Below, piece after piece: positions 35,113 to 45,973 of a stretch of 64,000 nucleotides of DNA. This stretch comes from Anniella stebbinsi. Lineage: Eukaryota; Chordata; Lepidosauria; Squamata; Anniellidae. The notes below the pieces were generated by a model. That model searched no databases, was not told where the DNA came from, and saw only the letters and a list, made by a program, of their open reading frames with translations. Each line of letters starts with the position of its first letter. Position 1 is the first letter of the stretch. The translations under genes and the position numbers were made by a program. The stretch lies in the NCBI GenBank assembly GCA_029215795.1, contig JARDYH010000003.1:12612001-12676000 (forward strand). The letters run 5' to 3'.

Positions 35113-35989
35113 TTGGGCTGTGCACGCCAAAAAGTATTGTCATTTATCATTATCATCATTTCGGACCAAAAAAATTATCGTCTTCATTCATATCGTAGGT
35201 GAACCGTATCATCTTCATGATAACTATCGTCAAAAAAATGATATTATTGCATCCCTATTTTTAAAGAAAAAAATGCCTATAACTTCTGTATTTTAAAAGT
35301 TAGAGGCTTGAAACTTGGTGACAGTGCTTATGGGGTATGCCTAAGTATGTGCATGAAATTTGAGATCGATCTCTCCAACCCTCGATTTTATATGATTTTT
35401 TTAAAGATCGTTTCCGTTCTGACAGGTCTGACTGAACGCACGTGGCGAGCTGTCATTCTGATGTGTCAGAACTGAAACGATCTTTAATAAATTCATATAA
35501 AATCAAGGGTTGGAGGGATCGATCTCAAATTTGACACATATGTGTAGTAATATGTGCTACACATATGTGCCAAATTTGAGATCGATCCCTCCAACCCTCG
35601 ATTTTATACGAATTTATTAAAGATCGTTTCAGTTCTGACACATCAGAATGACAGCTTGCCACGTGCGTCCATTCAGACCTGTCAGAATGGAAACGATCTT
35701 TAAAAACTTCATATAAAATCGAGGATTAGAGGGATCGATCTCAAATTCCATACACATACTTAGACATACCCCATGAGCACTGTGACCAAGTTTCAAGCCT
35801 CTAACTTTTAAAATACAGAAGTTATAGGTATATTTCTATGGCAGTCCAATAAAACGATAAAATCGCCCGAAAATTATCATCTCCGATGATTATCGTAGGT
35901 TTTTCTATCGTATCGTCATCAAACACATGCACGATAACGACCCTATTGTATCATTATCATACATGTTAACGATACGATACATATCCCTA
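35113..35989. mobile_element. Double-palindrome hAT-like element, 877 bp, perfect 8-bp TSD
   Basis: Starts TTGGGCTGTGCACGCC and ends ACGATACATATCCCTA. ATATATAC is repeated exactly at 35105-35112 and 35990-35997. The whole element is a palindrome about an axis near 35552 (ACACATATGTGTAGTAATAT). Each half also contains the CAGTTCTGACA / CGCACGTGGCGAGCTG inverted core found once in the 660-bp relatives. It looks like a head-to-head dimer of that family. Confidence 0.92.
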
Positions 35990-36399
35990 ATATATACTAA
36001 ACATGTTTACTCAAGCAAGTCCCACAGAGTTGAATAGGACTCTTAAGGATGCATCCATATATTTGCAACCACACCATTTATAGTGTGTTCAAGCACTTCT
36101 TAAGCATCATATAAGATGGAACTGCTGTTATAAGACAAACAAGACTGCCACAGAAAATGGCAGCCCTGCGTTGAGGGCTTCCCCTTCATAATATGTTGTA
36201 AAAATGGCCACATATGATTACGTTGTGTGTATTTCTTACTTTTGCTCTATATCTTTGGCTGCTGCAGGAGGCATGGAAACATTCTGCAATGCAACGTAAG
36301 ACCATGACATAACCCATTATAGAAGAGAACGGATTTCTTGACACTCAATTTCCATTTTTAGCTGCAGTTCTGAAACTTTCTCAAACATATGCTGAATTA

Positions 36400-36592
36400 G
36401 ATTTCTGGTCCATGTAGCCCAGTATTGCGTATACTGACTGGCAGCATCTTTTCAGGGTACCAGGCAGAGAAAGGTCTTCTGCAGCACCAGCACTCTGATT
36501 CTTTCTTGTTCAAATTGGAGAAAAGAAGGATTGAACCCTGGACCTTCTGCATGCAAAGAATGTGCTTTGTCACTGAGTTAAGCCTCCCTCTT
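36400..36592 (-). repeat. tRNA-derived SINE, minus orientation
   Basis: The reverse complement contains GCTTAACTCAGTGACAAAG, TTTGCATGCAGAAGGTCC and AGGGTTCAATCC (box-B-like), followed by diverged body and ACTGGGCTACATGGACCAG. It is related to 12650-12790. Confidence 0.7.
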
Positions 36593-36599
36593 CTTCATT

Positions 36600-37320
36600 T
36601 ATTTTTATTTTATTAAAATATTTGTATCTCACCCGATATCACTGGGGTCTCAGGGCGGCGAACAGATAAAATCAATTCAAGTAGTGTAGAACGATAAATA
36701 ATTTGCACAGTTAAAATGTATTAAACCATTAACCAGTTAATAGCAGTAAAACAATTAAAACAATAGAACAGACTATGTGTAGCTTTAGGCAAATTTAGCC
36801 CTCGCAGGCTATGATAAAAAGTCACATATTTAACTTGGCATCACACTGAAGTCAGCGTCTGCGCTGGTCAGGCCTCCAAGGGGAAGACATTCCATAGCTG
36901 GGGTGAAACAATAGAGAAAGCTCTCTTCCATGTCCCATCGGAATGTATGACTCATACTGGTGGGATGCAGAGGAGGGATCCTCCAATGCAATCTCAAATC
37001 TTGGGTGGGCAGATAAAGGGAGAGGCACTCCCTCAAGTATCAAAGCGCTGTGGCATTCAGGTCTTTAAATGTCATTGCCAGCACCTTGAATTCTGACTGG
37101 GCAGCAAATGCAATTCCTTTAAGACTGGTATTATATGACCTTCGCATGATGTTCCAGTCAGCAGTCTAGCTGTTGCATTTTGCACTAGCTGCAATTTCCG
37201 AGCCATCTTCAAGGGCAGCCCCACATAGAGTGCATTGCAGTAGTCTAATTCGGAAGTTAGCAGTGCATGAACTTCTGTGGCTAGGTTGTCCCTGTCCAGG
37301 AAAGGCTATAGCTCTTTAAA
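36600..37320 (-). mobile_element. L2/CR1-group LINE C-terminal and 3-prime part, minus orientation
   Basis: Contains GGGCAGCCCCACATAGAGTG and CATTGCAGTAGTCTAATTCG as in 23020-23065, plus CCAGCACCTTGAATTCTGAC and CACTCCTCA-side words. The A/T-rich 3-prime tail is at 36600-36770. All frames are broken. Confidence 0.82.
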
Positions 37321-37329
37321 ATGTGTTAT

Positions 37330-37740
37330 TCCAACTTAGTACTCCTCATAAAAATCACTGTAAGGTATGTCAGTACTATTATTTCCAGATAGCAGATTAG
37401 GGTTGTTAGTAGAGAGATAGCAGGTTAAGAGGAGACCTAAGTCAAAGACTTCACCAAATGCTCTCACAGCTTTATTTACCAGTAAAAAGCCTACATGAAA
37501 AACTTACACATTACTGGTGAGTCAGCTCTTACCACAATAGTTGGTAGGTAAGATATATGTAGTGCATTTATTTCAGATTGAAACAAAGGGAGGCATTTAT
37601 TTCAGTTTGTTTTTTGATGAGAATTTATCCAATTCACGTCTCCCAGAACCAAACACTGACCCAAACACAAACTGTGGTCGAAGCTGGTGTATTCCCATAC
37701 AAAACAAAAACGCTTGCAATGTGATTCGTGGACCAAAAAA
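37330..37740. other. Intron stretch without recognised repeat
   Basis: Nothing I can classify. Confidence 0.4.
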
Positions 37741-37759
37741 CAAAACAAAAAGGGGGGAA

Positions 37760-37960
37760 AAAGCATTTGACAGCATGCATACATTTAAAAATATGCATGA
37801 AAAAGGTGCACACATTTGAAAAAAAAATGCAAGTGAAAATACGCACAGGTTTTTGTGTGAAGAGGAAACCCCAGAGCTCGCAATCAGATACAGACATGAG
37901 AATGAGCTTCAGGGTGGAAATCAGAGAACGTGGATGAGCTGAAGTTCTGCTGATTTGCAC
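37760..37960. repeat. TGCATTTT-type repeat fragment (reverse words)
   Basis: Contains CATGCATACATTTAAAAATA, TGCATGAAAAAGGTGCAC and AAAATGCAAGTGAAAATACG, ending GATTTGCACATCCGTAG. Confidence 0.5.
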
Positions 37961-38422
37961 ATCCGTAGTTTCAACTCAACTTGTTCTGCATGTCCTCTCA
38001 AATTTGCATCTTTTCCCTACAGCCCATGGCTGATGATAAAACACACAGAGCAATATGCCAAAAGGTAAATCATTGAAACATCATGCTGGGCCAACACGCG
38101 TGAAGCAGATATGCAGACAGCCTGCATGTTTGGATTAAACACTGAGGAGGGAGTAAGCTGGAATTAAAGCAAGTGTACTGAATGTGTGATTTAAGTATGA
38201 CAGCATCATTTAGAGTCCACCCTTTGTACCAGTGTGTGTGTGTGTGTGATATAGTGTCTCTAGGATATATTGGATATGCAGACATACCTATGTAGATGAA
38301 GACATATCTGATGTAGATTTCAGAGTCACATGCTGTAAAACCTGCAGTTTGCTTCCAAGTAAATGTTTCTAGCAGCAGTATTGCAATGAGATAAGGTTGG
38401 GGGTGAAAAGGAAGGTGGAGAT

Positions 38423-39082
38423 TAGGGATGAGTATCGTGTCATTAAAATGTACAATAACGATACGATAAGGTCATTATCGTGCATGTGTTTAACGATAAC
38501 GATACGATACAAAAACCTACAATAATCATTGGAGACGATAATTTTCAGGCAATTTTATCGTTTTATCGGACTGCCATATAAATATACCTATAATTTCTGT
38601 ATTTTAAAAGTTAGAGGCTTGAAACTTGGTCACAGTGCTTAAGGGGTATGCCTAAGTATGTGTATGAATTTGAGATTGTTCCCTCCAACCCTCGATTTTA
38701 TATGAATTTATTAATGATCGTTTCAGTTCTGACAGGTCAGAATGACAGCTCGCCACGTGCATTCATTCAGACCTGTCAGAATGGAAACGATCTTTAAAAA
38801 ATTCATATAAAATCGAGGGTTGGAGGGATCGATCTCAAATTTCATACACATACTTAGGCATACCCCATAAGCACTGTGACCAAGTTTCAAGCCTCTAACT
38901 TTTCAAATACAGAAGTTATAGGCATTTTTTCTTTAAAAATAGGGCTGCAAAAATATCATTTTTTTCATGATAATTATCGTGAAGATGATACAGTTCACCT
39001 ACGATATGAATAAAGATGATTTTTTTTGGTCTGAAATGATGATAACGATAAACGATGATATTTTTTGGCGTGCACACCCCTA
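38423..39082. mobile_element. Foldback hAT-like element, 660 bp, ACGATA-rich ends, 8-bp TSD with one mismatch
   Basis: Starts TAGGGATGAGTATCG and ends GGCGTGCACACCCCTA. The flanks are GTGGAGAT (38415-38422) and GTAGAGAT (39083-39090). It is co-linear with 11939-12601 in the same orientation: ACGATA-rich subterminal arrays, inverted CCTATAATTTCTG modules and a CAGTTCTGACAG core. Confidence 0.92.
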
Positions 39083-39090
39083 GTAGAGAT

Positions 39091-39890
39091 CACTTTGTGA
39101 AATTGTGTTTGAAGCACAGCGAACATTTTGCTGGTACTGCTGTAAAGACCCCCTGTGCCCAGCAATGGGGTACCAGAGCCATGCTCATATTCAGAATTAG
39201 GACAGAAAATCTTGCGAAACGAGTTCATTCCTTTTCACAACACACATACACACTTCCCAAGCTGGGGATGGGCGGGGGGAGTAGGAGGCGTTTCATTTCT
39301 GTTTTCCTCTCTTTTTCTTTTTCTTTTATGTTGCTATTTCTTTATATTTAAAAAAAGGAAAGGAAGGAAGAAACTGAGAGTAAACAAGTCATAATAAGTC
39401 ATTAAAACTTCCCAACTGCCCAAGAGAAATTGACATTGGGGCAATTTAGGGAGGCTATTCAAGGAGAAATTCAGATAATCATCACTAACCCTCAGCACGT
39501 GCCCCAGCTGAAACTACAAAGGGGTGAACATGCAAAGAGACTGAACTTGCAAAGAGGAAGTGTTTGATTTAAAAGCACAGGAGCCATAAAAAGCTTTCCT
39601 TGACCATACTGTACAAGCTGGCGCTGCAATTGAATTTTATTACCCCCTTTTCCATAAATAAATACATAAATCCACAACATTCAGCTCGGGGGTGGGGGGG
39701 ATACTGGAGGATTACTCAGGAAACAGTGGAACTGGCCAGCCAAAGGCCACGAGAATGCTCTAAAATGATGAGGAAGGAGAGCAATTCCAGAGAAAAAGGT
39801 CTGTGTGGAAGTAACCCTGGGCATTGGCTTCAATCCAAGCCCTTCCATTTACCTGGGTTGTAGATCAGGCTGTTAGAGAGGGGAGGGGCT
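39091..39890. other. Intron stretch without recognised repeat
   Basis: Nothing I can classify. It contains a G run at 39691-39700. Confidence 0.4.
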
Positions 39891-39894
39891 CTTT

Positions 39895-40180
39895 TTTCAT
39901 CCTTGTGCATAATACACCTTCATTATATTTCAAAAGATACAATTAATTATTAACAGGATGATGATGTTGAATAATCAAAAGGATATCATGTCACCAGAGC
40001 AATAGAAACAATTATTGGATGCAAAGCTTTTTAATTGGCCCTTGTTCCAAATTATCAGCAAGCATTCACGGCGACTTTTGCCTATATCCTATCTGCAGCT
40101 TGCAAACAGATAATCCTGTTTCCAGAGCTCTTTCTCCCCTTAGGGCTGGCTTGAGCTTTTTTTTTTTTCACAGCATAGGG
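39895..40180. promoter_or_regulatory. Candidate conserved non-coding element (homeodomain/SOX-like words)
   Basis: Repeat-free, with CAATTAATTATTAACAGG, GAAACAATTATTGGATGC, TTTTTAATTGGCCCTTGTTC and AACAGATAATCC. These resemble homeodomain, SOX and GATA sites. Function is inferred from appearance and from lying in a SOX5 intron. Confidence 0.32.
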
Positions 40181-40607
40181 AAGGGATGTTAAAGCAAAGC
40201 CCTCCTCCCCCAGATAATGATAGCATTGTTTGGGGATCTGTGGCAAAGTCATCCTCAGTTAATTTAGACACAAACTCTTGTCAATTGCTTCATCTTGTGA
40301 TGTTAGCTTCACAGGGTTCACGGAGGTTGTTAGCCTTACTTAACATGAGGGGATGCCTCATCTGCTCACATGTACACAACACTTTATTGGCAACTGGAAA
40401 GACGCAGCACTGAACTATGCTGCTATTAGGGATGTGCACTGACCCCCCGGATCGGATCGGATAGCGGATCGGAATCGGACCTGGGGGGTCGGGTCGGATC
40501 GGATCGGATCGGAGGCTGGTCGGATCGGATCGGACCAGATGTCCGATCCGGATCGGACGCCATTTTGAATGCTTTTTCCCATAGCCAAGTATTGTTTTAC
40601 AAAAACG

Positions 40608-41660
40608 CCTATAACTTTTTCATTTTTAAAGATAGAAGGATGAAACTTGGGCACATTGTAGACTGGTTAGGGGTAGTTATCTGTGAGAAATTTCAGAAAG
40701 ATTGGTGCATGCATTTTGTGGCAATTAATTTTTTAATAAATACCCAGGAATGCCTATAACTTTGTCATTTTTAAAGTTACACACATGAAACTTTGCCACA
40801 TTGTAGGGGGTACCTTGGGACCTATGTGTGTGAAATTTCAGAAACGTAGGTGCTTGTCTTGTGTGGCAATTAATTTTTAGAAAAATGGGTAGTAGTGGGG
40901 TAAATACAGTTACGCCTCCCATTTTTTTATTTTTGAAGATACAAACAGGAAACTTGGGCACATTACAGGTACCACTTGCCTTGATATGTGTGTGAAATTT
41001 CAGAAACATTGGAGCTTTCCTTGTGTGGCAATTAATTTTTGAAACAATGAGGAAAGAAACACCTATAACTTTGTCATTTTTAAAGTTACACACATGAAAC
41101 TTTGCCACATTGTAGGTGGTACCTTGGGACCCATGTGTGTGAAATTTCGGAAACGTAGGTGCTTGCCTTGTGTGGCAATTAATTTTTTAATAAATACCCA
41201 GGAATGCCTATAACTTTGTCATTTTTAAAGTTACACACATGAAACTTTGCCACATTGTAGGCGGTACCTTGGGACCTATGTGTGTGAAATTTCGGAAACG
41301 TAGGTGCTTGCCTTGTGTGGCAATTAATTTTAGAAAAATGGGTAGTGGTGGGGTAAATACAGTTACGCCTCCCACTTTTTTATTTTTGAAGATACAAACA
41401 GGAAACATGGGCACATTACAGGTACCACTTGGCTTGATATGTGTGTAAAATTTCAGACAGCTGGGTCCAGGCATGTGGTGGCAAGGTATTTTTGAAACAA
41501 TGAGGAAAGAAACGCCTATAACTTTTTTATTTTAAAAGTTAGAAGTCTGAACATTGCTCACTTTGTAGATGGGTTAGGGGTAGATATGTGTCAGAAATTT
41601 CAGAATGATAGGTCCAGGCATTTGATGGCTATGGAATTTTTAAATTACATGTTTCAAAAA
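40608..41660 (+). repeat. Seven ~150-bp tandem repeats in the left palindrome arm
   Basis: Units start at about 40608, 40753, 40913, 41062, 41207, 41366 and 41514, each beginning GCCTATAACTTT or GCCTCCCA(T/C)TTTT and containing GAAATTTCAGAAA and TGGCAATTAATTTTT. Units 2-4 recur as units 5-7 with a ~453-bp period. The right arm carries the mirror copy (about 42037-43089). Confidence 0.88.
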
Positions 41661-41740
41661 AATTTCTACAGAGGCCAGGTCTTCCCCTCCCGCTTCCCGC
41701 GAAGAAAAGGAAACACTCTCTCGTCTCGATCCCTTTGATC

Positions 41741-41840
41741 CTTGGTAGTATCCATTACAGGGCTCGTGTCTGCTTGAGTACAAAGTGAAAGCAGACACGA
41801 GCCCTGTAATGGATACTACCAAGGATCAAAGGGATCGAGA
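41741..41840. repeat. Central hairpin of the giant palindrome
   Basis: GATCCTTGGTAGTATCCATT and ACAGGGCTCGTGTCTGCTT pair with their complements across the loop GAGTACAAAGTGA. A third, partial copy (ACACGAGCCCTGTAATGG) lies at about 41928. The hairpin sits off-axis, in the left part of the 220-bp spacer. Confidence 0.85.
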
Positions 41841-43299
41841 CCAGAGTGATCCTTCCTTGCACGCATGGCTGCAAAACTCAGCTAGGCTCAGCCGTTCTGC
41901 TTGAAAAGTGAAAGGAGGAAAGGAAACACGAGCCCTGTAATGGATACTACTAGCAACTTCAAAGGGATCGAGACGAGAGAGTGTTTCCTTTTCTTCGCGG
42001 GAAGCGGGAGGGGAAGACCTGGCCTCTGTAGAAATTTTTTTGAAACATGTAATTTAAAAATTCCATAGCCATCAAATGCCTGGACCTATCATTCTGAAAT
42101 TTCTGACACATATCTACCCCTAACCCATCTACAAAGTGAGCAATGTTCAGACTTCTAACTTTTAAAATAAAAAAGTTATAGGCGTTTCTTTCCTCATTGT
42201 TTCAAAAATACCTTGCCACCACATGCCTGGACCCAGCTGTCTGAAATTTTACACACATATCAAGCCAAGTGGTACCTGTAATGTGCCCATGTTTCCTGTT
42301 TGTATCTTCAAAAATAAAAAAGTGGGAGGCGTAACTGTATTTACCCCACCACTACCCATTTTTCTAAAATTAATTGCCACACAAGGCAAGCACCTACGTT
42401 TCCGAAATTTCACACACATAGGTCCCAAGGTACCGCCTACAATGTGGCAAAGTTTCATGTGTGTAACTTTAAAAATGACAAAGTTATAGGCATTCCTGGG
42501 TATTTATTAAAAAATTAATTGCCACACAAGGCAAGCACCTACGTTTCCGAAATTTCACACACATGGGTCCCAAGGTACCACCTACAATGTGGCAAAGTTT
42601 CATGTGTGTAACTTTAAAAATGACAAAGTTATAGGTGTTTCTTTCCTCATTGTTTCAAAAATTAATTGCCACACAAGGAAAGCTCCAATGTTTCTGAAAT
42701 TTCACACACATATCAAGGCAAGTGGTACCTGTAATGTGCCCAAGTTTCCTGTTTGTATCTTCAAAAATAAAAAAATGGGAGGCGTAACTGTATTTACCCC
42801 ACTACTACCCATTTTTCTAAAAATTAATTGCCACACAAGACAAGCACCTACGTTTCTGAAATTTCACACACATAGGTCCCAAGGTACCCCCTACAATGTG
42901 GCAAAGTTTCATGTGTGTAACTTTAAAAATGACAAAGTTATAGGCATTCCTGGGTATTTATTAAAAAATTAATTGCCACAAAATGCATGCACCAATCTTT
43001 CTGAAATTTCTCACAGATAACTACCCCTAACCAGTCTACAATGTGACCAAGTTTCATCCTTCTATCTTTAAAAATGAAAAAGTTATAGGCGTTTTTGTAA
43101 AACAATACTTGGCTATGGGAAAAAGCATTCAAAATGGCGTCCGATCCGGATCGGACCTCATCGGATCGGATCGGATCGGATCGGAGGTTGTCCGGATCGG
43201 ATCGGATCGGATCGGATTTTCCCGATTTTGGGTCGGATCGGATTCGGATCGTGGATCGGATCCGATCCGATGCACACCCCTAGCTGCTATGTTGATGCA

Positions 43300-43735
43300 C
43301 GAGGGAGAAAAGAGAGAGAGAACAATTTTTGAAAGCTCTTAATTGGCCGCATGAAGCTGCCCTGTGGTTGTTTTCTCTTTCTCTCCCAAAGAGCTTGTTG
43401 TTAGCATAGGAAACGGGCACTCAGTTAAGTGTTCAAAATGGCCCTAAACGTGGTAATGGCAGCGTGTTTCCTGGCATTTGGTTATAGGATCTGTGCACAA
43501 CCAATGTGTCAGGATTTTGAGAGCTCACCCTTTTATTCCAGATGGGAAATACCCCTCGCTATGCGACTTACCATTGCAAATGTTAGTTAAAAAGCCCACT
43601 CAAGAGGAAAATAAGCACACTGGGAAATCCTCAATGGAAAATTCCCCTGGTCAAGATCTGTCACTGATAAATTGGGATCTTTTTCAGCTTGATGGATTTC
43701 TGTGTCATGTGTGACTTGCTTTGTGTCTGTGAGCC
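43300..43735. other. Intron stretch without recognised repeat
   Basis: Contains CTCTTAATTGGCCGCATGAA and GTGGTTGTTTTCTC, which could be part of a conserved element. No repeat is recognised. Confidence 0.35.
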
Positions 43736-43739
43736 GAAC

Positions 43740-44165
43740 CGCACGCTGTTCCCCAAACTCTGGGAACATTTTTGCACATTTTGGGGAGAAGTTTCTGTAA
43801 TTTGCATGAATTTTGGAGCAATTCATACAAATCATAGATCAGTTTGTGCAAAGTAAGCAAACATTACACAAATTTTGCAAATTCAGTTGTGATTTGCACA
43901 AATTGCTCAGAAGTATGCACAGACTGCTCAGAAATTTGTGCAAATTGATCAAAAATATGCATAAATTGCTCAGAAATTTGTGCAAATTGATCACAAATCC
44001 ATGTGCATTGCAGAACCTTCAAAATAATGTGCAAAATTTCCAGAAAATCTGCAAACTGGTCCAACTCACTGCAGATTGAATCAGGCACCACAAGATTCCA
44101 CAGCGGGAATTGAAACAAATTTGGGGGGGGGGGTGAGCCTAGGAAAACCCATTGAATTCCACCCT
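43740..44165. repeat. TTTGTGCA-type hAT-like repeat with internal tandem units
   Basis: Units built from AAATTTGTGCAAATTGATCA and TATGCATAAATTGCTCAG repeat with a ~42-bp period between about 43895 and 44000. Similar words occur at 23991-24222 and 32880-32960. The long open frame over this tract reflects the repeat and is not a gene. Confidence 0.6.
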
Positions 44166-44489
44166 GCAAAAAGATTTCTTTGATCTGCCTGGGTCAAGTT
44201 CATGTAGTTTGCTGAAGGAGGCCAAAGCTGTGCTGCTTTAATGAATGACTGCAGGTTAAGAGTTTGGCCATCCTAGCCCTGCTCAGTATACAATATGCAT
44301 TGAATCAAAACAGGAATTAGAGGTCTCCTCTGGACCTCAGACCATTTTTACATATGTTATCTTATCATGGTACGCATGTAAAGCATGCATTTTGGATGAG
44401 CTCTACTGAAGACATTATACAAGAAATAGAAGGAACTTGCTTCAACAGATATGATGTTGGCTGGCTTATAGTCATGGGGGAGCTCTGTG

Positions 44490-44620
44490 AGTAGGGTGGC
44501 CATGTATAGATTGCCAAAACAGAAGAAATGGACCACCCAAAAAGAGGACACTAATTTGCAAAAAAAATGCATATACATAAATTTAGAAATAATTCTTAGA
44601 ATTCAATATATACTACCCTC
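44490..44620. repeat. hAT-like fragment (TAGGGTGGCCATGTATAG)
   Basis: Begins TAGGGTGGCCATGTATAGAT and contains AAAAAATGCATATACAT. No right terminus is seen. Confidence 0.4.
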
Positions 44621-44624
44621 ATGT

Positions 44625-45775
44625 TGAAGGCTGTGACCTGGTGACTTGTATGACTACTCAGTCTGCTGTTCAGGTGTGAACCCTTGATGGGCAACTTCAA
44701 GGCCCAACTCTCTGTCCTGAAGGTTCTTTATCTTTCCAAGCCTGGTTTCCAAGCCCTTCAAATGGAAGGTTTTCCTCAGATGACATAGGCACCCCGGCTA
44801 TGGGGGGGGGGGGTGCTGACCCATCTTTCAGATGTTCCAAGGTCCTGTCAGCTTCATTTTATTTTGTTTTTACTTAAGTCTCTACAGTGTTTACTTGTGA
44901 AGATGTAAGGCAACATATGTGTGTGTTTTCTACATAATGTTTCACTGAGATGTAATACAATTAAATGGCTTTAAACATTTGAGGCTATCTATGTGTGCTG
45001 GCTGTTCTGCAATGATTCCTCAACCACTGTAAGTCCCATCACCACAACATTTTTGGCTATGAAGCAGATATGATGCTTGTGCTGCTGAAAATGGCAGCCC
45101 CATGTCAGGTTCCCCTCCCCCCCCCCAATTTCCTCATAACATTTAGCTATATTCACCCAGTTATCCCAATTATTCCCTGATCAGGCCAGCCAGTAGTGTG
45201 GAGCAGGGAGCAGGGAACACAGAATGGGATGGAATGACATGGGTAAATGTGATCGAATATTACACAGAGAAGGGGAGTGAGCTTGATACAGGGACAAATT
45301 CCATTCCGGAGAAGCTCTATCATTCCAATGGTTGTGGAGCCAAAGGCAAACCAAAGGCCGAAGAGGCAGGGACAAAATAAAACAAACACAATCTTATTTT
45401 AGCTGAAAGTTCTTACTGACAGTAACTGGTGGCCGGACTGCACATTATTCTTATCATATAGCGTATAACTGAGATTTGTGGTTTTATTTACTCTTGTGTA
45501 GGTGTGTGGCCCTGATTCAGATTGGGTCCAACACACTCTGTGAGAGGAGGATTAAACCTTCCACCATATGTTTTGCCCCCCCAATGTTCCACCCTATGAG
45601 AGAGGGATGGACAAAAGGAACCATATATATAAATTCCACCTGGTTGGAATTTTGTGGGGAAAATATTTGAAGGGAAAGTTTAATCCCCCCTCCCAGTGTG
45701 TGGTGGGTCTGATCTGCATTGGGGCTGCACACACTTATATGAGAGGATGTTGAGGATTTGGTGGTGGTGGTGGTG
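44625..45775. other. Intron stretch without recognised repeat
   Basis: Contains G and C homopolymers at about 44802-44813 and 45115-45126, and a (GGT)n run at 45760-45777. Two similar blocks at 45525-45600 and 45670-45750 (CAGATTGGGTCCAACACAC and CTGCATTGGGGCTGCACACA) may be a diverged local duplication. No known repeat. Confidence 0.4.
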
Positions 45776-45779
45776 GTTT

Positions 45780-45940
45780 GACCTAGAATAGTTGTTTTTA
45801 AATGATATTGTATTTATAACAAATTTGTATGCTTTTTATGGTTTTAAATTTTGTATATCGCTATTTAATGCTCAATGTTTTTAATTTTTGTAAACTGCCC
45901 AGAGAGCTTCGGCTATGGGCGGTATATAAATATAATAATA

Positions 45941-45972
<32 letters not shown>
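45780..45972 (+). repeat. L2/CR1-group LINE 3-prime end with (AAT)n tail
   Basis: TTTTTGTAAACTGCCCAGAG, AGCTTCGGCTATGGGCGGTA and then AAT units match the tail at 30190-30303. Confidence 0.85.

Positions 45973-45973
<1 letters not shown>

Larger units (their letters stand above)
40427..43282. mobile_element. Giant palindromic hAT-like element, 2,856 bp, perfect 8-bp TSD
   Basis: Starts TAGGGATGTGCAC and ends GATGCACACCCCTA. GCTGCTAT is repeated exactly at 40419-40426 and 43283-43290. Inverted arms 40541-41738 and 41959-43156 (1,198 bp each, axis 41848.5) are essentially identical; the only difference I found pairs 40651 with 43046. The outer ~115-130 bp on each side are GATCCG/CGGAT-rich arrays that are similar in type but not in order. 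The 220-bp centre holds a further hairpin. Open frames in the arms occur as mirror pairs and are not protein genes. Non-autonomous. Confidence 0.93.

Noticed and set aside
40608..41660. CRISPR-like regular repeats
   Set aside because: The units are ~150 bp and contiguous, with no unique spacers, in a vertebrate intron inside a transposon.
40725..42972. Identical open frames of 127 and 88 residues on opposite strands
   Set aside because: They are mirror images created by the palindrome, and their repeated sequence reflects the ~150-bp repeats rather than a protein gene.
40541..43156. Possible assembly artefact (inverted duplication) at the palindrome
   Set aside because: Exact 8-bp TSDs and matching termini lie outside the arms, and the outermost ~115-130 bp differ between sides, as expected for a real element. 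Long reads would still be the decisive check.
43813..44079. Leucine-rich repeated peptide resembling a coiled coil
   Set aside because: It is the translation of the TTTGTGCA tandem repeat. The opposite strand is equally open.
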